64,000 bases of DNA. Source: an uncultured Lachnospiraceae bacterium (GTDB taxonomy: Bacteria > Bacillota > Clostridia > Lachnospirales > Lachnospiraceae). Within the stretch, counting starts at the first letter, position 1; every line of letters starts with the position of its first letter. Both the position numbers and the translations under genes were made by a program. The stretch covers positions 1-64,000 of the forward strand of contig CACXFB010000052.1 of the NCBI GenBank assembly GCA_902766825.1. Direction: 5' to 3'. This document shows positions 43,619-52,655 of the stretch, piece by piece. A model generated the notes under the pieces. That model saw only the letters and a program-made list of their open reading frames with translations, had not been told where the DNA came from and searched no databases.

Positions 43619-44203
43619 ATGAAATTTGTATGTACAGTATGCGGTTATATCTATGAAGGAGATGCTCCACCAGCAGAGTGTCCTGTATGTCATGTAAAAT
43701 CAGATAAGTTTAAGCCGGTTGAAGGTGAGATTAAACTTGCAGCAGAACATGAACTTGGAATCTATGCTAAGACAGTTAAGAACAATCCTGATATAAGCGA
43801 AGAAGACAAGAAATACATATTCGATCAGCTTGTAGCTAACTTCAACGGAGAATGTTCAGAAGTCGGAATGTACCTTTGCATGGCAAGAATTGCACACCGT
43901 GAAGGATATCCGGAGATTGGACTTTACTGGGAAAAGGCAGCTTACGAAGAAGCTGAACATGCTGCAAAATTTGCAGAGCTTCTCGGATCTGACCTTGAAA
44001 AGAACATGACAAACTCAACAAAGAAAAACCTTGAATGGAGAGTTGACTGTGAATACGGCGCAACATCAGGCAAGATGGATCTTGCAACATGCGCTAAGAA
44101 GAATAACCTCGATGCAATCCATGACACAGTTCACGAGATGGCAAGAGATGAAGCAAGACATGGTAAGGCTCTTGAAGGACTCCTCAAGAGATACTTCGGT
44201 TAA
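43619..44203 (+). CDS. Rubredoxin-first (reverse) rubrerythrin / NADH-linked peroxidase
   Basis: This 194-residue di-iron protein has the rubredoxin module at the N-terminus: [11 protein letters not shown] and CPVC, the iron-binding Cys-x2-Cys pairs at about residues 6-9 and 22-25. A ferritin-like four-helix domain follows with ligand motifs [19 protein letters not shown] and RDEARHGK. The reversed order is typical of clostridial rubrerythrins that reduce hydrogen peroxide in anaerobes. GGAGG and spacing pick the ATG at 43619. It is monocistronic with a strong promoter and terminator. Confidence 0.93.
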   Translation: MKFVCTVCGYIYEGDAPPAECPVCHVKSDKFKPVEGEIKLAAEHELGIYAKTVKNNPDISEEDKKYIFDQLVANFNGECSEVGMYLCMARIAHREGYPEIGLYWEKAAYEEAEHAAKFAELLGSDLEKNMTNSTKKNLEWRVDCEYGATSGKMDLATCAKKNNLDAIHDTVHEMARDEARHGKALEGLLKRYFG

Positions 44204-44227
44204 GCAACGAGCCATGCGACAATAAAT

Positions 44228-44268
44228 AATATGCCGACAGAACAAATCTGCCGGCATATTATTTTTAG
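44228..44268 (+). terminator. Rubrerythrin terminator, shared with the convergent gene
   Basis: Fourteen-base arms with one mismatch (44228-44241 with 44247-44260) are followed by ATTTTTAGTTT. The stem can also end the minus-strand lysozyme-like gene. Confidence 0.8.
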
Positions 44269-44289
44269 TTTACTTTTTAATATTCTTTC

Positions 44290-46380
44290 TTACTTAACCT
44301 TTACCTTCTTAACATTACTCCATGCAGAGTATGCTGTTACATCCCCCGTTGTCTTGTAAGTTCTTACTCTTACATAATAAGTTGTATTGCTTGCAAGTCT
44401 CGTTACCGTGTATGTCTCTCTTGAGTATCCGCCTAAGGTTACCAGTCGTGTCGTTCCTTTTGCAAAATCCGCAGTCTTTGAATACTGAATAACATATCCG
44501 GTTGCGTAATCAGTTTTATTCCAGTTAACTGTCATCTTCCCTGCAGTATTGCTCTTTAAGTCTTTAAGAGTTGTCTTTGCCGGTACATATAACATAAATG
44601 ACTTTATTGAAGCCTTATACTTATCTGTAGCATTAGCGGTAGCTGTTATCTTAACTTTACCGCTAAAACCTGCTGCAATTGTCATCTTTCCTTTGGAATC
44701 AACTGTTACTTTACTGTTATCCGTTGTGTATGTCATTGGCACCTTATATTTGGTACTGACATTAACCTTCACGTTCTGAACCTTTTCACTATAGCTTCTT
44801 ACAATTGTCTCGCACTCTATTGCATTTTCTTTCTTTGCTGTAGAATGAGGGGTTGCTTTTATTACATCTGCCTTTGTGTATGTAGACCATGTTCCTTTAT
44901 AACATGCAAGAACAAGAACACCGTACTCCTTATCATTATCAAGGTCTTCAATCAGATATTTTACATCATTTGTATCCGCAACCTTAACGCATTTACCATC
45001 CGCATATTTAAATACTCTGTATTTATCTGCACCATCAACCTTACTCCATCTTACGTTAAGTTCACCATTACCCACATTCACTTTTACTGTTGGCAATTGA
45101 ACATCATATTTCCATGTAACATTGCAATATTTACTGTTACCAAAATAGTCACATGCATATATACTGGTTATATATTCACCCAGCTCATCATTATGAGCAC
45201 TTCTGTTAACACGGAAAACATATCTGCCACCGGTATAGGTACCACTGTAGCAAGCAGCCTTCTTCCATGGTGTTACCAAATCATCTTTTTCATTATATTT
45301 TGTCCAGGTTGGGAATTTTACCATCGATAACTTACTGTCATCTTTAACCTTACAGCTGACTGTGTAACCCTTATCATCAGCTTCAACCTTAACATCGGAT
45401 ATAACAGGTGCCTTTGCTTCTTTTGTTATATTCGTCTTATTATCAGAACCCGGTAATATTGTATCTTTACCGCTTCCGGTATTAACCGCATAAGCTGCAA
45501 TAATATGATCCCCACTAAAATCTGTATTAATTATCTCTTCAAATTCATATCTGCATCCTGTCTTTTTAATTGCAACGGGCGCGGTTGATGCCGATGAAAA
45601 ATGCTTATCTGCTTTTATGGTCTTGTAATACTTTCCATCAACATAAATCTTAACCTCAAGTGACTTTGCCAGATTGTCCTCATCCATTGCCCAGCCTCTT
45701 ACGTAAAGCTTACCGCCTTCCGCGATAACTTCTTCAAGTCTTCCCTGCGGATTGATTCCACCTTTTTTATAATAAGGCCAGAAAACATTCTTTGCTCTAC
45801 TTGCCCTCTCAGCATGAAAGCTTGATGAACAACCTTCAAAAAATTTTGCCCAGATAAGTGCTGCCTCATGAGCTCCCGCTGCAGTATCCGGAACCGCTTT
45901 AAGCTTTTCTAGTCTAAAATAAGAAATATTCTCAAGCTCATACTTAATAAACTTAAGCTGTGCATCAAGACTCTTATAATTCAGTCCTTTTTTTGAACAC
46001 CACTTTTTTAATGAATTAAGTCTGTTACCTGCCCCTTTACCGCTGTTCCACTGAACTATTCCGTAGCTTGTAGTTCCACCACTGTCATGTGGATTATGTG
46101 CCGTAGGGCTAAATAATGATTCCTGTTCAATGTTAGCAAGAACACCACAGGTTGCTGCCATATTAAGTCCTATTTCATTTCTGAAAAAATCATATATAAT
46201 GCTTTCATTACTAAGTCCTGATACACTTTCGTCAAGATCAGTCTCTTCTACGCCAACCGCTTCGACTACCTGTGTCTCCTCAGTACCAACCGCCGCCAAT
46301 GTCTTATCTGCAACAGACGGCACTGCCTGCCATGTCATGACGCATGCCATAAATGCCGCTATAAATCTTGTTTTCTTCAT
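44290..46380 (-). CDS. Secreted multidomain protein with phage-tail-type lysozyme domain, GBS Bsp-like and fibronectin III domains
   Basis: This 696-residue protein has a signal peptide (about residues 1-30). A phage tail lysozyme-like domain follows (about 60-205) with AATCGVLANIEQES and SYGIVQWNSG segments, where the glutamate of NIEQES is the likely acid catalyst. Next come a strand-rich domain (about 215-320) and a GBS Bsp-like module (about 330-420, ending in IYACDYFGNSKY). The rest is fibronectin type III and Ig-like modules (about 425-696). It probably trims or binds cell wall outside the membrane. It stands divergent from a small HTH gene with repeated heptamers between them. Confidence 0.8.
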   Translation of the reverse strand: MKKTRFIAAFMACVMTWQAVPSVADKTLAAVGTEETQVVEAVGVEETDLDESVSGLSNESIIYDFFRNEIGLNMAATCGVLANIEQESLFSPTAHNPHDSGGTTSYGIVQWNSGKGAGNRLNSLKKWCSKKGLNYKSLDAQLKFIKYELENISYFRLEKLKAVPDTAAGAHEAALIWAKFFEGCSSSFHAERASRAKNVFWPYYKKGGINPQGRLEEVIAEGGKLYVRGWAMDEDNLAKSLEVKIYVDGKYYKTIKADKHFSSASTAPVAIKKTGCRYEFEEIINTDFSGDHIIAAYAVNTGSGKDTILPGSDNKTNITKEAKAPVISDVKVEADDKGYTVSCKVKDDSKLSMVKFPTWTKYNEKDDLVTPWKKAACYSGTYTGGRYVFRVNRSAHNDELGEYITSIYACDYFGNSKYCNVTWKYDVQLPTVKVNVGNGELNVRWSKVDGADKYRVFKYADGKCVKVADTNDVKYLIEDLDNDKEYGVLVLACYKGTWSTYTKADVIKATPHSTAKKENAIECETIVRSYSEKVQNVKVNVSTKYKVPMTYTTDNSKVTVDSKGKMTIAAGFSGKVKITATANATDKYKASIKSFMLYVPAKTTLKDLKSNTAGKMTVNWNKTDYATGYVIQYSKTADFAKGTTRLVTLGGYSRETYTVTRLASNTTYYVRVRTYKTTGDVTAYSAWSNVKKVKVK

Positions 46381-46453
46381 AATAATTCCATCCTATACAT
46401 ACATTCAAATCCTCCCTTTGTTATGATTTTTCTCCAAGAGAGGCGTACTTTAT

Positions 46454-46481
46454 ATTTTAACAGGATTTATTATTTTTGCAA
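46454..46481 (-). promoter_or_regulatory. Promoter of the lysozyme-like gene
   Basis: TTGCAA (46476-46481), a 16-base spacer and an extended TGT-TAAAAT (46454-46459) lie on the minus strand. The -35 is part of the TTGCAAC repeat set. Confidence 0.55.
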
Positions 46482-46502
46482 CACTTTTGTAACATTTGCA
46501 AC
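46476..46502. repeat. Three phased TTGYAAC direct repeats
   Basis: TTGCAAC (46476-46482), TTGTAAC (46487-46493) and TTGCAAC (46496-46502) are spaced 11 and 9 bases, about one helical turn each. They overlap the -35 of the lysozyme-like gene and are a candidate regulator site. Confidence 0.5.
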
Positions 46503-46540
46503 TAACGCTTTTGTGATATTTACAGTCAGCAACAATTTTC

Positions 46541-46568
46541 TTGACTGTATTTCATCAGAGTTTATAAC
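46541..46568 (+). promoter_or_regulatory. Candidate promoter of the HTH gene
   Basis: TTGACT (46541-46546), a 16-base spacer and TATAAC (46563-46568) lie on the plus strand, with about 70 bases of AT-rich leader. Confidence 0.4.
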
Positions 46569-46644
46569 TCTATTTTCACAATTAGCCACTATGTATTATT
46601 ATATAATTATTAACACATATACAAATTACAAACAGGGTGATATT

Positions 46645-46869
46645 ATGGAGTTACACAAACGAATTCGTGAAGTACGCGAAGAACGTTGCATATCCCAATC
46701 CGTGATAGCCTCTGTTCTTCACGTTGGGCAACGAACTTATTGCGACTACGAAAGCGGCAAAACCCGCATTCCCGTGGAGCATCTTAAACGTCTTGGCACT
46801 TATTACAATCTGTGTATTGATTATCTTTCCGGTGCAAGCGATGTTAAGAAGGAATTCCCAAAAGAATAA
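46645..46869 (+). CDS. Small Cro/CI-type HTH regulator
   Basis: This 74-residue protein is a single XRE-family helix-turn-helix: the first helix LHKRIREVREERCISQ, the recognition helix region QRTYCDYESGKTRIP, and the tail LKRLGTYYNLCIDYLSG common to small regulators of Firmicutes. Its ATG at 46645 has AGGGTGA at good spacing; the frame continues upstream without support. Divergent from the lysozyme-like gene, it may bind the TTGYAAC repeats, which is inference. A long hairpin terminator follows. Confidence 0.85.
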   Translation: MELHKRIREVREERCISQSVIASVLHVGQRTYCDYESGKTRIPVEHLKRLGTYYNLCIDYLSGASDVKKEFPKE

Positions 46870-46939
46870 ATAATCCGCAGATATTTGCTTACTAACCAGT
46901 TTAAACGTTCGGTTAAAGCAAGTCTGCGGATTATTTTTT
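46868..46939 (+). terminator. HTH gene terminator, shared with gltA
   Basis: A long stem with arms built on AATAATCCGCAGA...TTGCTT and AAGCAAG-TCTGCGGATTATT (about 46868-46890 with 46915-46934), an inner AACC/GGTT pair and a TTTTTT end on the plus strand. Confidence 0.8.
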
Positions 46940-46968
46940 GAATTAAATATATTTATATACTGAAAATA

Positions 46969-48351
46969 TTATTTTCTGTCCTTGATCTGAACATATGGCA
47001 CATGTTCACCTACATACTTGTAGGCAGGTCTTATTATCTTACCGTCGTTTCTTATTTCCTCAAGTCTGTGAGCGCTCCAGCCCGGAACTCTGGCTATTGC
47101 AAATAACGGCGTAAACATTTCCTGTGGTATTCCAAGCATTGAATATACAAATCCACTGTAGAAATCCACATTGGCACATACATCCTTAAATACTTTTCTT
47201 CTGCTTGGGATGAGCTCTTTTGCTATTCTCTCAATATTGTCATAAAGGGCAAATTCATCCTCGCGACCTTTTTCAGCAGCAAGCTCCTGTGCGAACTTTT
47301 TAAGAATAACTTCTCTTGGATCGGAAAGTGTATATACAGCATGTCCCATACCATATATAAGACCTTTTTTATCAAACACTTCCTTATCAAGAATCTTACC
47401 AAGATATCTTGTTATCTCAACCTCATCATTCCAGTTGCTGACGTTCTCTTTGATATTATCAAACATATTCTGAGCCTTAAGGTTGGCACCACCATGACGA
47501 GGTCCTTTAAGCGAACCTATTGACGCTGCAACTGCCGAGTAAGTATCTGTTCCTGATGATGTAACAACATGATTGGTAAATGTAGAGTTGTTACCGCCGC
47601 CATGCTCAGCGTGAAGTATCAACGCAATATCTAAAACCTTAGCCTCAAGCTCTGTATATTTTCCGTTAGGACGAAGTATTCTCAAAATATTTTCCGCCAT
47701 CGAAAGACCTTTGTGCGGATTTCTTATGAGCAACGATTCTCCCTGTCTGAAATGTCTGTATGCATGATATGAATAAACAGATATAACAGGCAGCTTGCAA
47801 ATAATCTCTAACGACTGTCTTAAAACATTATGAACGGTAACATCATCTGCTGCATTATCATATGTAAACAATGAAAGTACACATCTTTGCATAGAATTCA
47901 TAATGTTGGCATTAGAAGCCTTCATTACCACATCTCTGACAAATCTGGCATCAAGACTCATAAGTTCACCTGTCAGACTTATAAAATTCTCAAGCTGTGT
48001 TCTTGTAGGAAGCTTTCCAAAAAGGAGCAGATAAATAGTCTCCTCAAAACCATATCTTCTGTCACCAAGGTCATTTACTATATCAGCAACATTAATTCCC
48101 TGATAATACAGACGTCCATCAGAAGGAATCAGCCTGCCGCCCTCAACCGAGTATCCGCAAACATCAGAAATCTCGGTAAGTCCTGTAAGAACACCCTTAC
48201 CGTTAGAATCTCTAAGTCCTCTCTTAACATCATATTCAAGATAAAGATTAGGGTCTATGTGTCCGTTCTTATTAAGTTCTTCCTCTAACACATCAAACTT
48301 ACTTTTAATATCTTCATCATCACCGAAATCAAAAGTCATAAATTCTTCCAT
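46969..48351 (-). CDS. gltA: Citrate synthase
   Basis: This 460-residue protein is a type II-like bacterial form with an N-terminal extension of about 60 residues. It condenses acetyl-CoA and oxaloacetate. Catalytic residues are visible: His in LILHAEHGGGNNST (about residue 247), His in IYGMGHAVYT and Asp in NVDFYSGFVY (about 405). The GRLYYQGINVADIV and GPRHGGANLKAQNM segments also fit. An ACGGAGG ribosome site precedes the ATG. It has its own promoter just downstream of the palindromic repeat. No other TCA-cycle genes are in view, so a biosynthetic role toward glutamate is likely. Confidence 0.94.
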   Translation of the reverse strand: MEEFMTFDFGDDEDIKSKFDVLEEELNKNGHIDPNLYLEYDVKRGLRDSNGKGVLTGLTEISDVCGYSVEGGRLIPSDGRLYYQGINVADIVNDLGDRRYGFEETIYLLLFGKLPTRTQLENFISLTGELMSLDARFVRDVVMKASNANIMNSMQRCVLSLFTYDNAADDVTVHNVLRQSLEIICKLPVISVYSYHAYRHFRQGESLLIRNPHKGLSMAENILRILRPNGKYTELEAKVLDIALILHAEHGGGNNSTFTNHVVTSSGTDTYSAVAASIGSLKGPRHGGANLKAQNMFDNIKENVSNWNDEVEITRYLGKILDKEVFDKKGLIYGMGHAVYTLSDPREVILKKFAQELAAEKGREDEFALYDNIERIAKELIPSRRKVFKDVCANVDFYSGFVYSMLGIPQEMFTPLFAIARVPGWSAHRLEEIRNDGKIIRPAYKYVGEHVPYVQIKDRK

Positions 48352-48384
48352 AACATTCCTCCGTTGTACCCCTTATGATAAGTT

Positions 48385-48413
48385 ATAATACAACTTGAAC
48401 GGGCGAGAGTCAA
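48385..48413 (-). promoter_or_regulatory. gltA promoter
   Basis: TTGACT (48408-48413), a 17-base spacer and TATTAT (48385-48390) lie on the minus strand. The -35 lies ten bases from the edge of the repeat at 48423. Confidence 0.6.
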
Positions 48414-48422
48414 TGGGGGGAG

Positions 48423-48492
48423 GTGAAACGGGGGACGGTTCCTTGTTCCACCCTGTTTCAGTTTTGGAACGAGGAACCGTCCCCCGTTTCAC
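48423..48492. repeat. Long palindromic repeat, copy 1 (single inverted pair)
   Basis: A 27-base arm starting GTGAAACGGGGGACGGTTCC (48423 on) is matched by its reverse complement at 48466-48492 with one mismatch, around a 16-base centre. The same unit occurs as a nested double at 55486-55637. It begins on the last base of the deaD stop codon and would fold as a very strong hairpin, so it may also end the deaD message. GC content is far above the surroundings. Confidence 0.85.
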
Positions 48493-50090
48493 TACTTCAC
48501 GTTGGCTTTCTCCACATTCACGTTCTTGCCCTTGATTGTCGCGTTCTTCATTGCCTTGATTACATTTGCCGCATGTTCTGCCGGCACATCAACAAATGTG
48601 TATTTGTCGTACATGTCAATTGAGCCGACAAGTCTTCCCGGCATTCCCGATTCACCGGCAATGGCTCCAAGAATATCGCCTGCGCGCACTCCGTTTTTCT
48701 TACCGACATTAATAAAAAGTCTTACCATGCCGGATTTATTCTTGGTATCCTCATAGTAACGGGTGCTTGCATTGAGGTCTTCATCGTAAGATCCGCCCTC
48801 TTTGCCCAGTGCCATTTTAAGAAATGCCGCTGCCACGTCAAGAGAAGTGTAATCACACTCATTTACCCAATCCTCCACATAGTCGAGCATATCGTCCAAA
48901 TCTTCATTTACTATAATGTCATCTATACTTGTAAGAATCTTTTCAATCTTACCTGTACGCACATCTCCGGCAGACGGAACAGGTGCAAGCTTTATCTTCG
49001 TCTTGCAATACTTCATTATGTCCTTAAGTTTGTAAATTTCTCTTCCAACAACAAACGTAAATGCTCTTCCTTCTCTTCCGGCACGTCCGGTTCTTCCTAT
49101 TCTGTGAACATAGTACTCATCGTCCTGCGGAACGTCATAGTTAAATACAGCTTCCACGTCATCCACGTCTATTCCTCTTGCCGCTACGTCGGTAGCTACC
49201 AGAATATCCGTTCCGCCCGACTTAAAGCCTCTCATAACCCTGTCACGCTGATGCTGTTTCAGATCTCCGTGAAGCCCTTCCGCAAAATAACCTCTTTCCT
49301 TGAGTGACTCCACCAGCTCATCAACTTTTTTCTTAGTATTGCAAAATACGAGCGAGAGCTTTGGATTGTACATATCCAGAAGTCTGCACAAAGCTTCCTC
49401 CTTGTTTTTTGCCTTAACCTCATAGTAATACTGCTCAATCTTAGGAACCGTAAGCTCCTTCTTTGTTATTTTAATAAGCGTTGCATCCTTCTGGTAATTC
49501 TTTGCTATATTTTTAATCTCCGGCGACATTGTTGCCGAAAAAAGCAACGTCTGTCTGTCGGATGGAGTATCCCTTAAGATTGTCTCGATATCATCCACAA
49601 ATCCCATGTTTAACATCTCATCCGCCTCATCAAGGACAACCATCTTAACTTTATCGAATTTGACAGTCTTTCTACGCATATGATCCATCACACGTCCCGG
49701 TGTTCCGATAACAACCTGCACACCTGACTTAAGACCTTTAATCTGTCTTACAATATCCTGTCCACCATATATAGGAAGTATCTTTATTCCATGCATGTAC
49801 TTAGACATTTTGTGCATTTCCTCAGATATCTGTATTGCCAGTTCCCTTGTCGGGCTAAGAATAACAGCCTGAAGCTTTTTAACCTTAGGATCAATCCTGC
49901 TTAAAACCGGTATACCAAATGCTGCCGTCTTTCCGGTTCCGGTCTGTGCCTGTCCTAATATATCAACTCCTGTAAGAGCAACAGGTATCGCCTGGGTCTG
50001 TATCGGACTTGCCTCCTCAAATCCCATATCCTTAACCGCCCTAAGAATCTCCTTAGGTAATTCCATCTGTTCAAATGACATTGTTTCCAT
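48492..50090 (-). CDS. deaD: DEAD-box ATP-dependent RNA helicase with DbpA-like RNA-binding domain
   Basis: This protein is about 532 residues. Helicase motifs in order are the Q motif, AQTGTGKTA (about residue 43), PTRELA, GTPGR, DEAD, SAT, ARGIDV and HRIGRTGRAGR. The C-terminal 75 residues (RLFINVGKKNGVRAGDILGAI) are the DbpA/CsdA RNA-binding fold. Such helicases act in ribosome assembly, RNA decay and cold adaptation. The ATG at 50090 fits the family start, but TTG 50099 and ATG 50081 are also possible. A leader of at least 70 bases precedes it. Confidence 0.92.
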   Translation of the reverse strand: METMSFEQMELPKEILRAVKDMGFEEASPIQTQAIPVALTGVDILGQAQTGTGKTAAFGIPVLSRIDPKVKKLQAVILSPTRELAIQISEEMHKMSKYMHGIKILPIYGGQDIVRQIKGLKSGVQVVIGTPGRVMDHMRRKTVKFDKVKMVVLDEADEMLNMGFVDDIETILRDTPSDRQTLLFSATMSPEIKNIAKNYQKDATLIKITKKELTVPKIEQYYYEVKAKNKEEALCRLLDMYNPKLSLVFCNTKKKVDELVESLKERGYFAEGLHGDLKQHQRDRVMRGFKSGGTDILVATDVAARGIDVDDVEAVFNYDVPQDDEYYVHRIGRTGRAGREGRAFTFVVGREIYKLKDIMKYCKTKIKLAPVPSAGDVRTGKIEKILTSIDDIIVNEDLDDMLDYVEDWVNECDYTSLDVAAAFLKMALGKEGGSYDEDLNASTRYYEDTKNKSGMVRLFINVGKKNGVRAGDILGAIAGESGMPGRLVGSIDMYDKYTFVDVPAEHAANVIKAMKNATIKGKNVNVEKANVK

Positions 50091-50216
50091 ATAATTCAAA
50101 TAATCCTTTCGCTTTAATGCACCAATAAATGTCACATCAAAAGTATTTTTACGCACTTTGCCAAGTATAACACACAATTATTTTATTTTCATCATATAAT
50201 CTATATATCTGACTTG

Positions 50217-50245
50217 TTGAAAGTTTCGTATTATTAGAGTAAAAT
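50217..50245 (+). promoter_or_regulatory. ddl-murI promoter
   Basis: TTGAAA (50217-50222), a 17-base spacer and TAAAAT (50240-50245) lie on the plus strand, about 38 bases before ddl. Confidence 0.65.
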
Positions 50246-50282
50246 AAGTCTGCATAAAACCAAATTAGAATCGAGGACAATC

Positions 50283-51341
50283 ATGAGCAAAAAAAATATA
50301 GCCGTATTATTCGGCGGCAGATCATCAGAACACGATGTATCCTGCGTTTCGGCAGCATGCATTGCATCAAATATCGACACAGACAAATATGATATCCATC
50401 TTATCGGAATTACAAAGGACGGCAGATGGTTAAAAACAGACAGCATAGATGACATTAAATCCGGCAAATGGGAAGAATCCACTACTACAGCCGTGATTTC
50501 TCCGGACACTTCCCACAAGGGAATACTTTACATAGACGGTGACAAGATAACCCGCCAGCCAATCGATGTTGCATTTCCTGCACTTCATGGTTTATACGGC
50601 GAAGACGGAACCGTTCAGGGACTTTTCACATTAGCGGGAATTCCTTACGTAGGATGTGGCGTTGTATCTTCCGGAATAACAATGGACAAATTTTTCACAA
50701 AAGTTGTTGTTGACGAGATAGGAATCCGTCAGGCCCAGTATGTACCTGTACGCCGTCACGAATTAAGCGACCTTGACCACTGCGTTGCACGAGTTGAGGC
50801 AAAGCTTAACTACCCTGTATTTGTTAAACCTTCAAACGCAGGTTCATCACAAGGTGTTTCAAAAGCACATGACAAAGACGAACTTATAACTTCTCTCATT
50901 CTTGCAGCAAGACACGACTCAAAGATTCTCGTTGAGGAGACTATCGTCGGCCGCGAGATTGAATGTGCCGTTATCGGCGGTAAAAATTTCGATGCATCAG
51001 GTGTAGGCGAGATACTTGCCGCTGCTGATTTTTATGATTACGAAGCAAAATACAACAATGCGGATTCAAAGACAATAATCGATCCTTCACTTCCTGACGG
51101 AAAGGTTGCAGAGATACGTCACAAAGCTCTTGAGATATTTAAGGCAGTTGACGGATACGGACTTTCAAGAGTTGATTTCTTCCTCGAAAATGAAACCAAT
51201 GAAGTTGTATTTAACGAGATTAACACGCTTCCGGGCTTTACCCCTATAAGCATGTACCCTATGCTTTGGGAAGCAAGAGGTATAGACAAAAAAGTTCTGG
51301 TTGATAAACTTATCGACCTTGCATTTGAAAGAAACAATTAA
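50283..51341 (+). CDS. ddl: D-alanine--D-alanine ligase
   Basis: This 352-residue ATP-grasp enzyme makes the D-Ala-D-Ala end of the peptidoglycan stem. N-terminal LFGGRSSEHDVS, the FVKPSNAGSSQGVSKA glycine-rich loop (about residues 180-195), VEETIVGREIECAVIG, SRVDFFLE and FNEINTLPGFTPISMYP (about 320-336, metal and product site) are all present. Serine-149-type and omega-loop sequences (YEAKYNN) suggest a D-Ala rather than D-Lac enzyme. It is the first gene of ddl-murI-DUF1934, a cell-wall precursor set. A GAGGACAA ribosome site precedes the ATG. Confidence 0.95.
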   Translation: MSKKNIAVLFGGRSSEHDVSCVSAACIASNIDTDKYDIHLIGITKDGRWLKTDSIDDIKSGKWEESTTTAVISPDTSHKGILYIDGDKITRQPIDVAFPALHGLYGEDGTVQGLFTLAGIPYVGCGVVSSGITMDKFFTKVVVDEIGIRQAQYVPVRRHELSDLDHCVARVEAKLNYPVFVKPSNAGSSQGVSKAHDKDELITSLILAARHDSKILVEETIVGREIECAVIGGKNFDASGVGEILAAADFYDYEAKYNNADSKTIIDPSLPDGKVAEIRHKALEIFKAVDGYGLSRVDFFLENETNEVVFNEINTLPGFTPISMYPMLWEARGIDKKVLVDKLIDLAFERNN

Positions 51342-51359
51342 TACCGGGAGGGTTTTAAT

Positions 51360-52169
51360 ATGTCAAGCGATTCACCTATAGGTGTATTTGATTCAGGCGT
51401 GGGCGGTCTTACCGTTGCAAGAGAAATAATGCGCCAGATTCCCAACGAAACTATCATTTACTTTGGGGATACCGCAAGAGTTCCATATGGTAACAAATCA
51501 AAGGAAACAATCATAAAATATTCCCGTCAGATTATCAGATTTCTGATTGATAAAGGCGTAAAGGCCATTGTTATAGCCTGCAATACCGCAACTGCATTTG
51601 CAAGAGAAGAAATGAGTGCGGAATTTGACATTCCTATCATCGGCGTTGTGCGTCCGGGTGCCAATGCGGCCGCTGCTGCAACCCGCAACCAGCGTGTAGG
51701 CGTAATAGGAACCGAAGGCACAATTAACAGCCATATATACAACGAATTTCTCAACATGACCAACCCTGACATTAAGGTTTTTGGCAAAGCATGTCCTTTG
51801 TTCGTAAATCTTGTTGAGGAAGGAATGACAGACGACCCTGTGACTGACGCAATGATAAAGCGCTATATATCAGAGCTTGTCAACGATGACATAGACACAC
51901 TGATACTCGGCTGCACCCATTATCCTTTACTTCGTCATGCCATTGAACGTTTCGTAGGCCCTGACATCACATTGGTTAATCCGGCATATGAAACTGCCCG
52001 CTCCCTCAAGGAAGTTCTTCTTGCATCAGACCTTATGTGCAAGAATCCTCCCGCCGTTCCAAAGCACGAGTTTTATGTAAGCGACGGTGCAGACAAATTC
52101 AAGACACTTGCAAACACAATTCTTCCATGCGACGTACGTGACGCAATTCTGGAGGTATTAAATGAATAA
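51360..52169 (+). CDS. murI: Glutamate racemase
   Basis: This 269-residue enzyme converts L-glutamate to D-glutamate for peptidoglycan. GVFDSGVGGLTVARE opens the protein. The two catalytic cysteines are in VIACNTATA (about residue 73) and LILGCTHYPLL (about residue 184). The YFGDTARVPYG segment is typical. A GGGAGGG ribosome site is in the 18-base gap after ddl. It overlaps the next gene by eight bases. Confidence 0.96.
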   Translation: MSSDSPIGVFDSGVGGLTVAREIMRQIPNETIIYFGDTARVPYGNKSKETIIKYSRQIIRFLIDKGVKAIVIACNTATAFAREEMSAEFDIPIIGVVRPGANAAAAATRNQRVGVIGTEGTINSHIYNEFLNMTNPDIKVFGKACPLFVNLVEEGMTDDPVTDAMIKRYISELVNDDIDTLILGCTHYPLLRHAIERFVGPDITLVNPAYETARSLKEVLLASDLMCKNPPAVPKHEFYVSDGADKFKTLANTILPCDVRDAILEVLNE

Positions 52170-52605
52170 AAAACCCGTAAGAATATTTCTTAATGCCCGT
52201 ATAAATGCACCAAAAGCCGCTCACACAAAAGGAGACTGCATAAGCTCTGTCGTAGAAGGAACCTATTATCTAAAAGGCGACAAACACTACATCCTTTACG
52301 ATGAGTATTTGTCACCCGGTGAGGAAATAACCAAATCCTCTAACACTCTTATAATCAGTTTTAAGGAAAATGTCCCTAAAGTTGACCTCTTAAAAAAAGG
52401 TGCCGTTGGTTCTCACATGACATTTATCCCTGGAGAACGCTTTGCAACATCCTACAGAACCCCGCAAGGAGTATTTCTAATGGAGATAAACACAAGCGAC
52501 CTTCAGGTTGAGATATCACAGGATATCAGCATTTTAATTGACTACAAGCTCTATCTGAACGATGAGTATATAAGTCATAACTATATGGAGATAAAGATTC
52601 AATAA
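52162..52605 (+). CDS. DUF1934 family beta-barrel protein
   Basis: This 147-residue protein has the alternating strands and the YILYDEYLSPGEEI, GERFATSYRTPQG and ISILIDYKLYLNDEYISHNYMEI segments of the DUF1934/YwiB-like lipocalin-shaped family. The function is not known in any species that I can name. Its ATG lies inside the murI end behind GGAGG, so it is coupled with glutamate racemase. A shared terminator follows. Confidence 0.85.
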   Translation: MNKKPVRIFLNARINAPKAAHTKGDCISSVVEGTYYLKGDKHYILYDEYLSPGEEITKSSNTLIISFKENVPKVDLLKKGAVGSHMTFIPGERFATSYRTPQGVFLMEINTSDLQVEISQDISILIDYKLYLNDEYISHNYMEIKIQ

Positions 52606-52607
52606 AA

Positions 52608-52649
52608 AATCCCATATGCAGTTTTATCGCATATGGGATTAATTTTTTT
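52608..52649 (+). terminator. Bidirectional terminator after DUF1934
   Basis: A perfect 12-base stem (52608-52619 with 52629-52640) with a nine-base loop, then AATTTTTTT on the plus strand and ATTTTTTATT on the minus strand, so it also ends the next minus-strand gene. Confidence 0.88.
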
Positions 52650-52655
52650 AAATAA

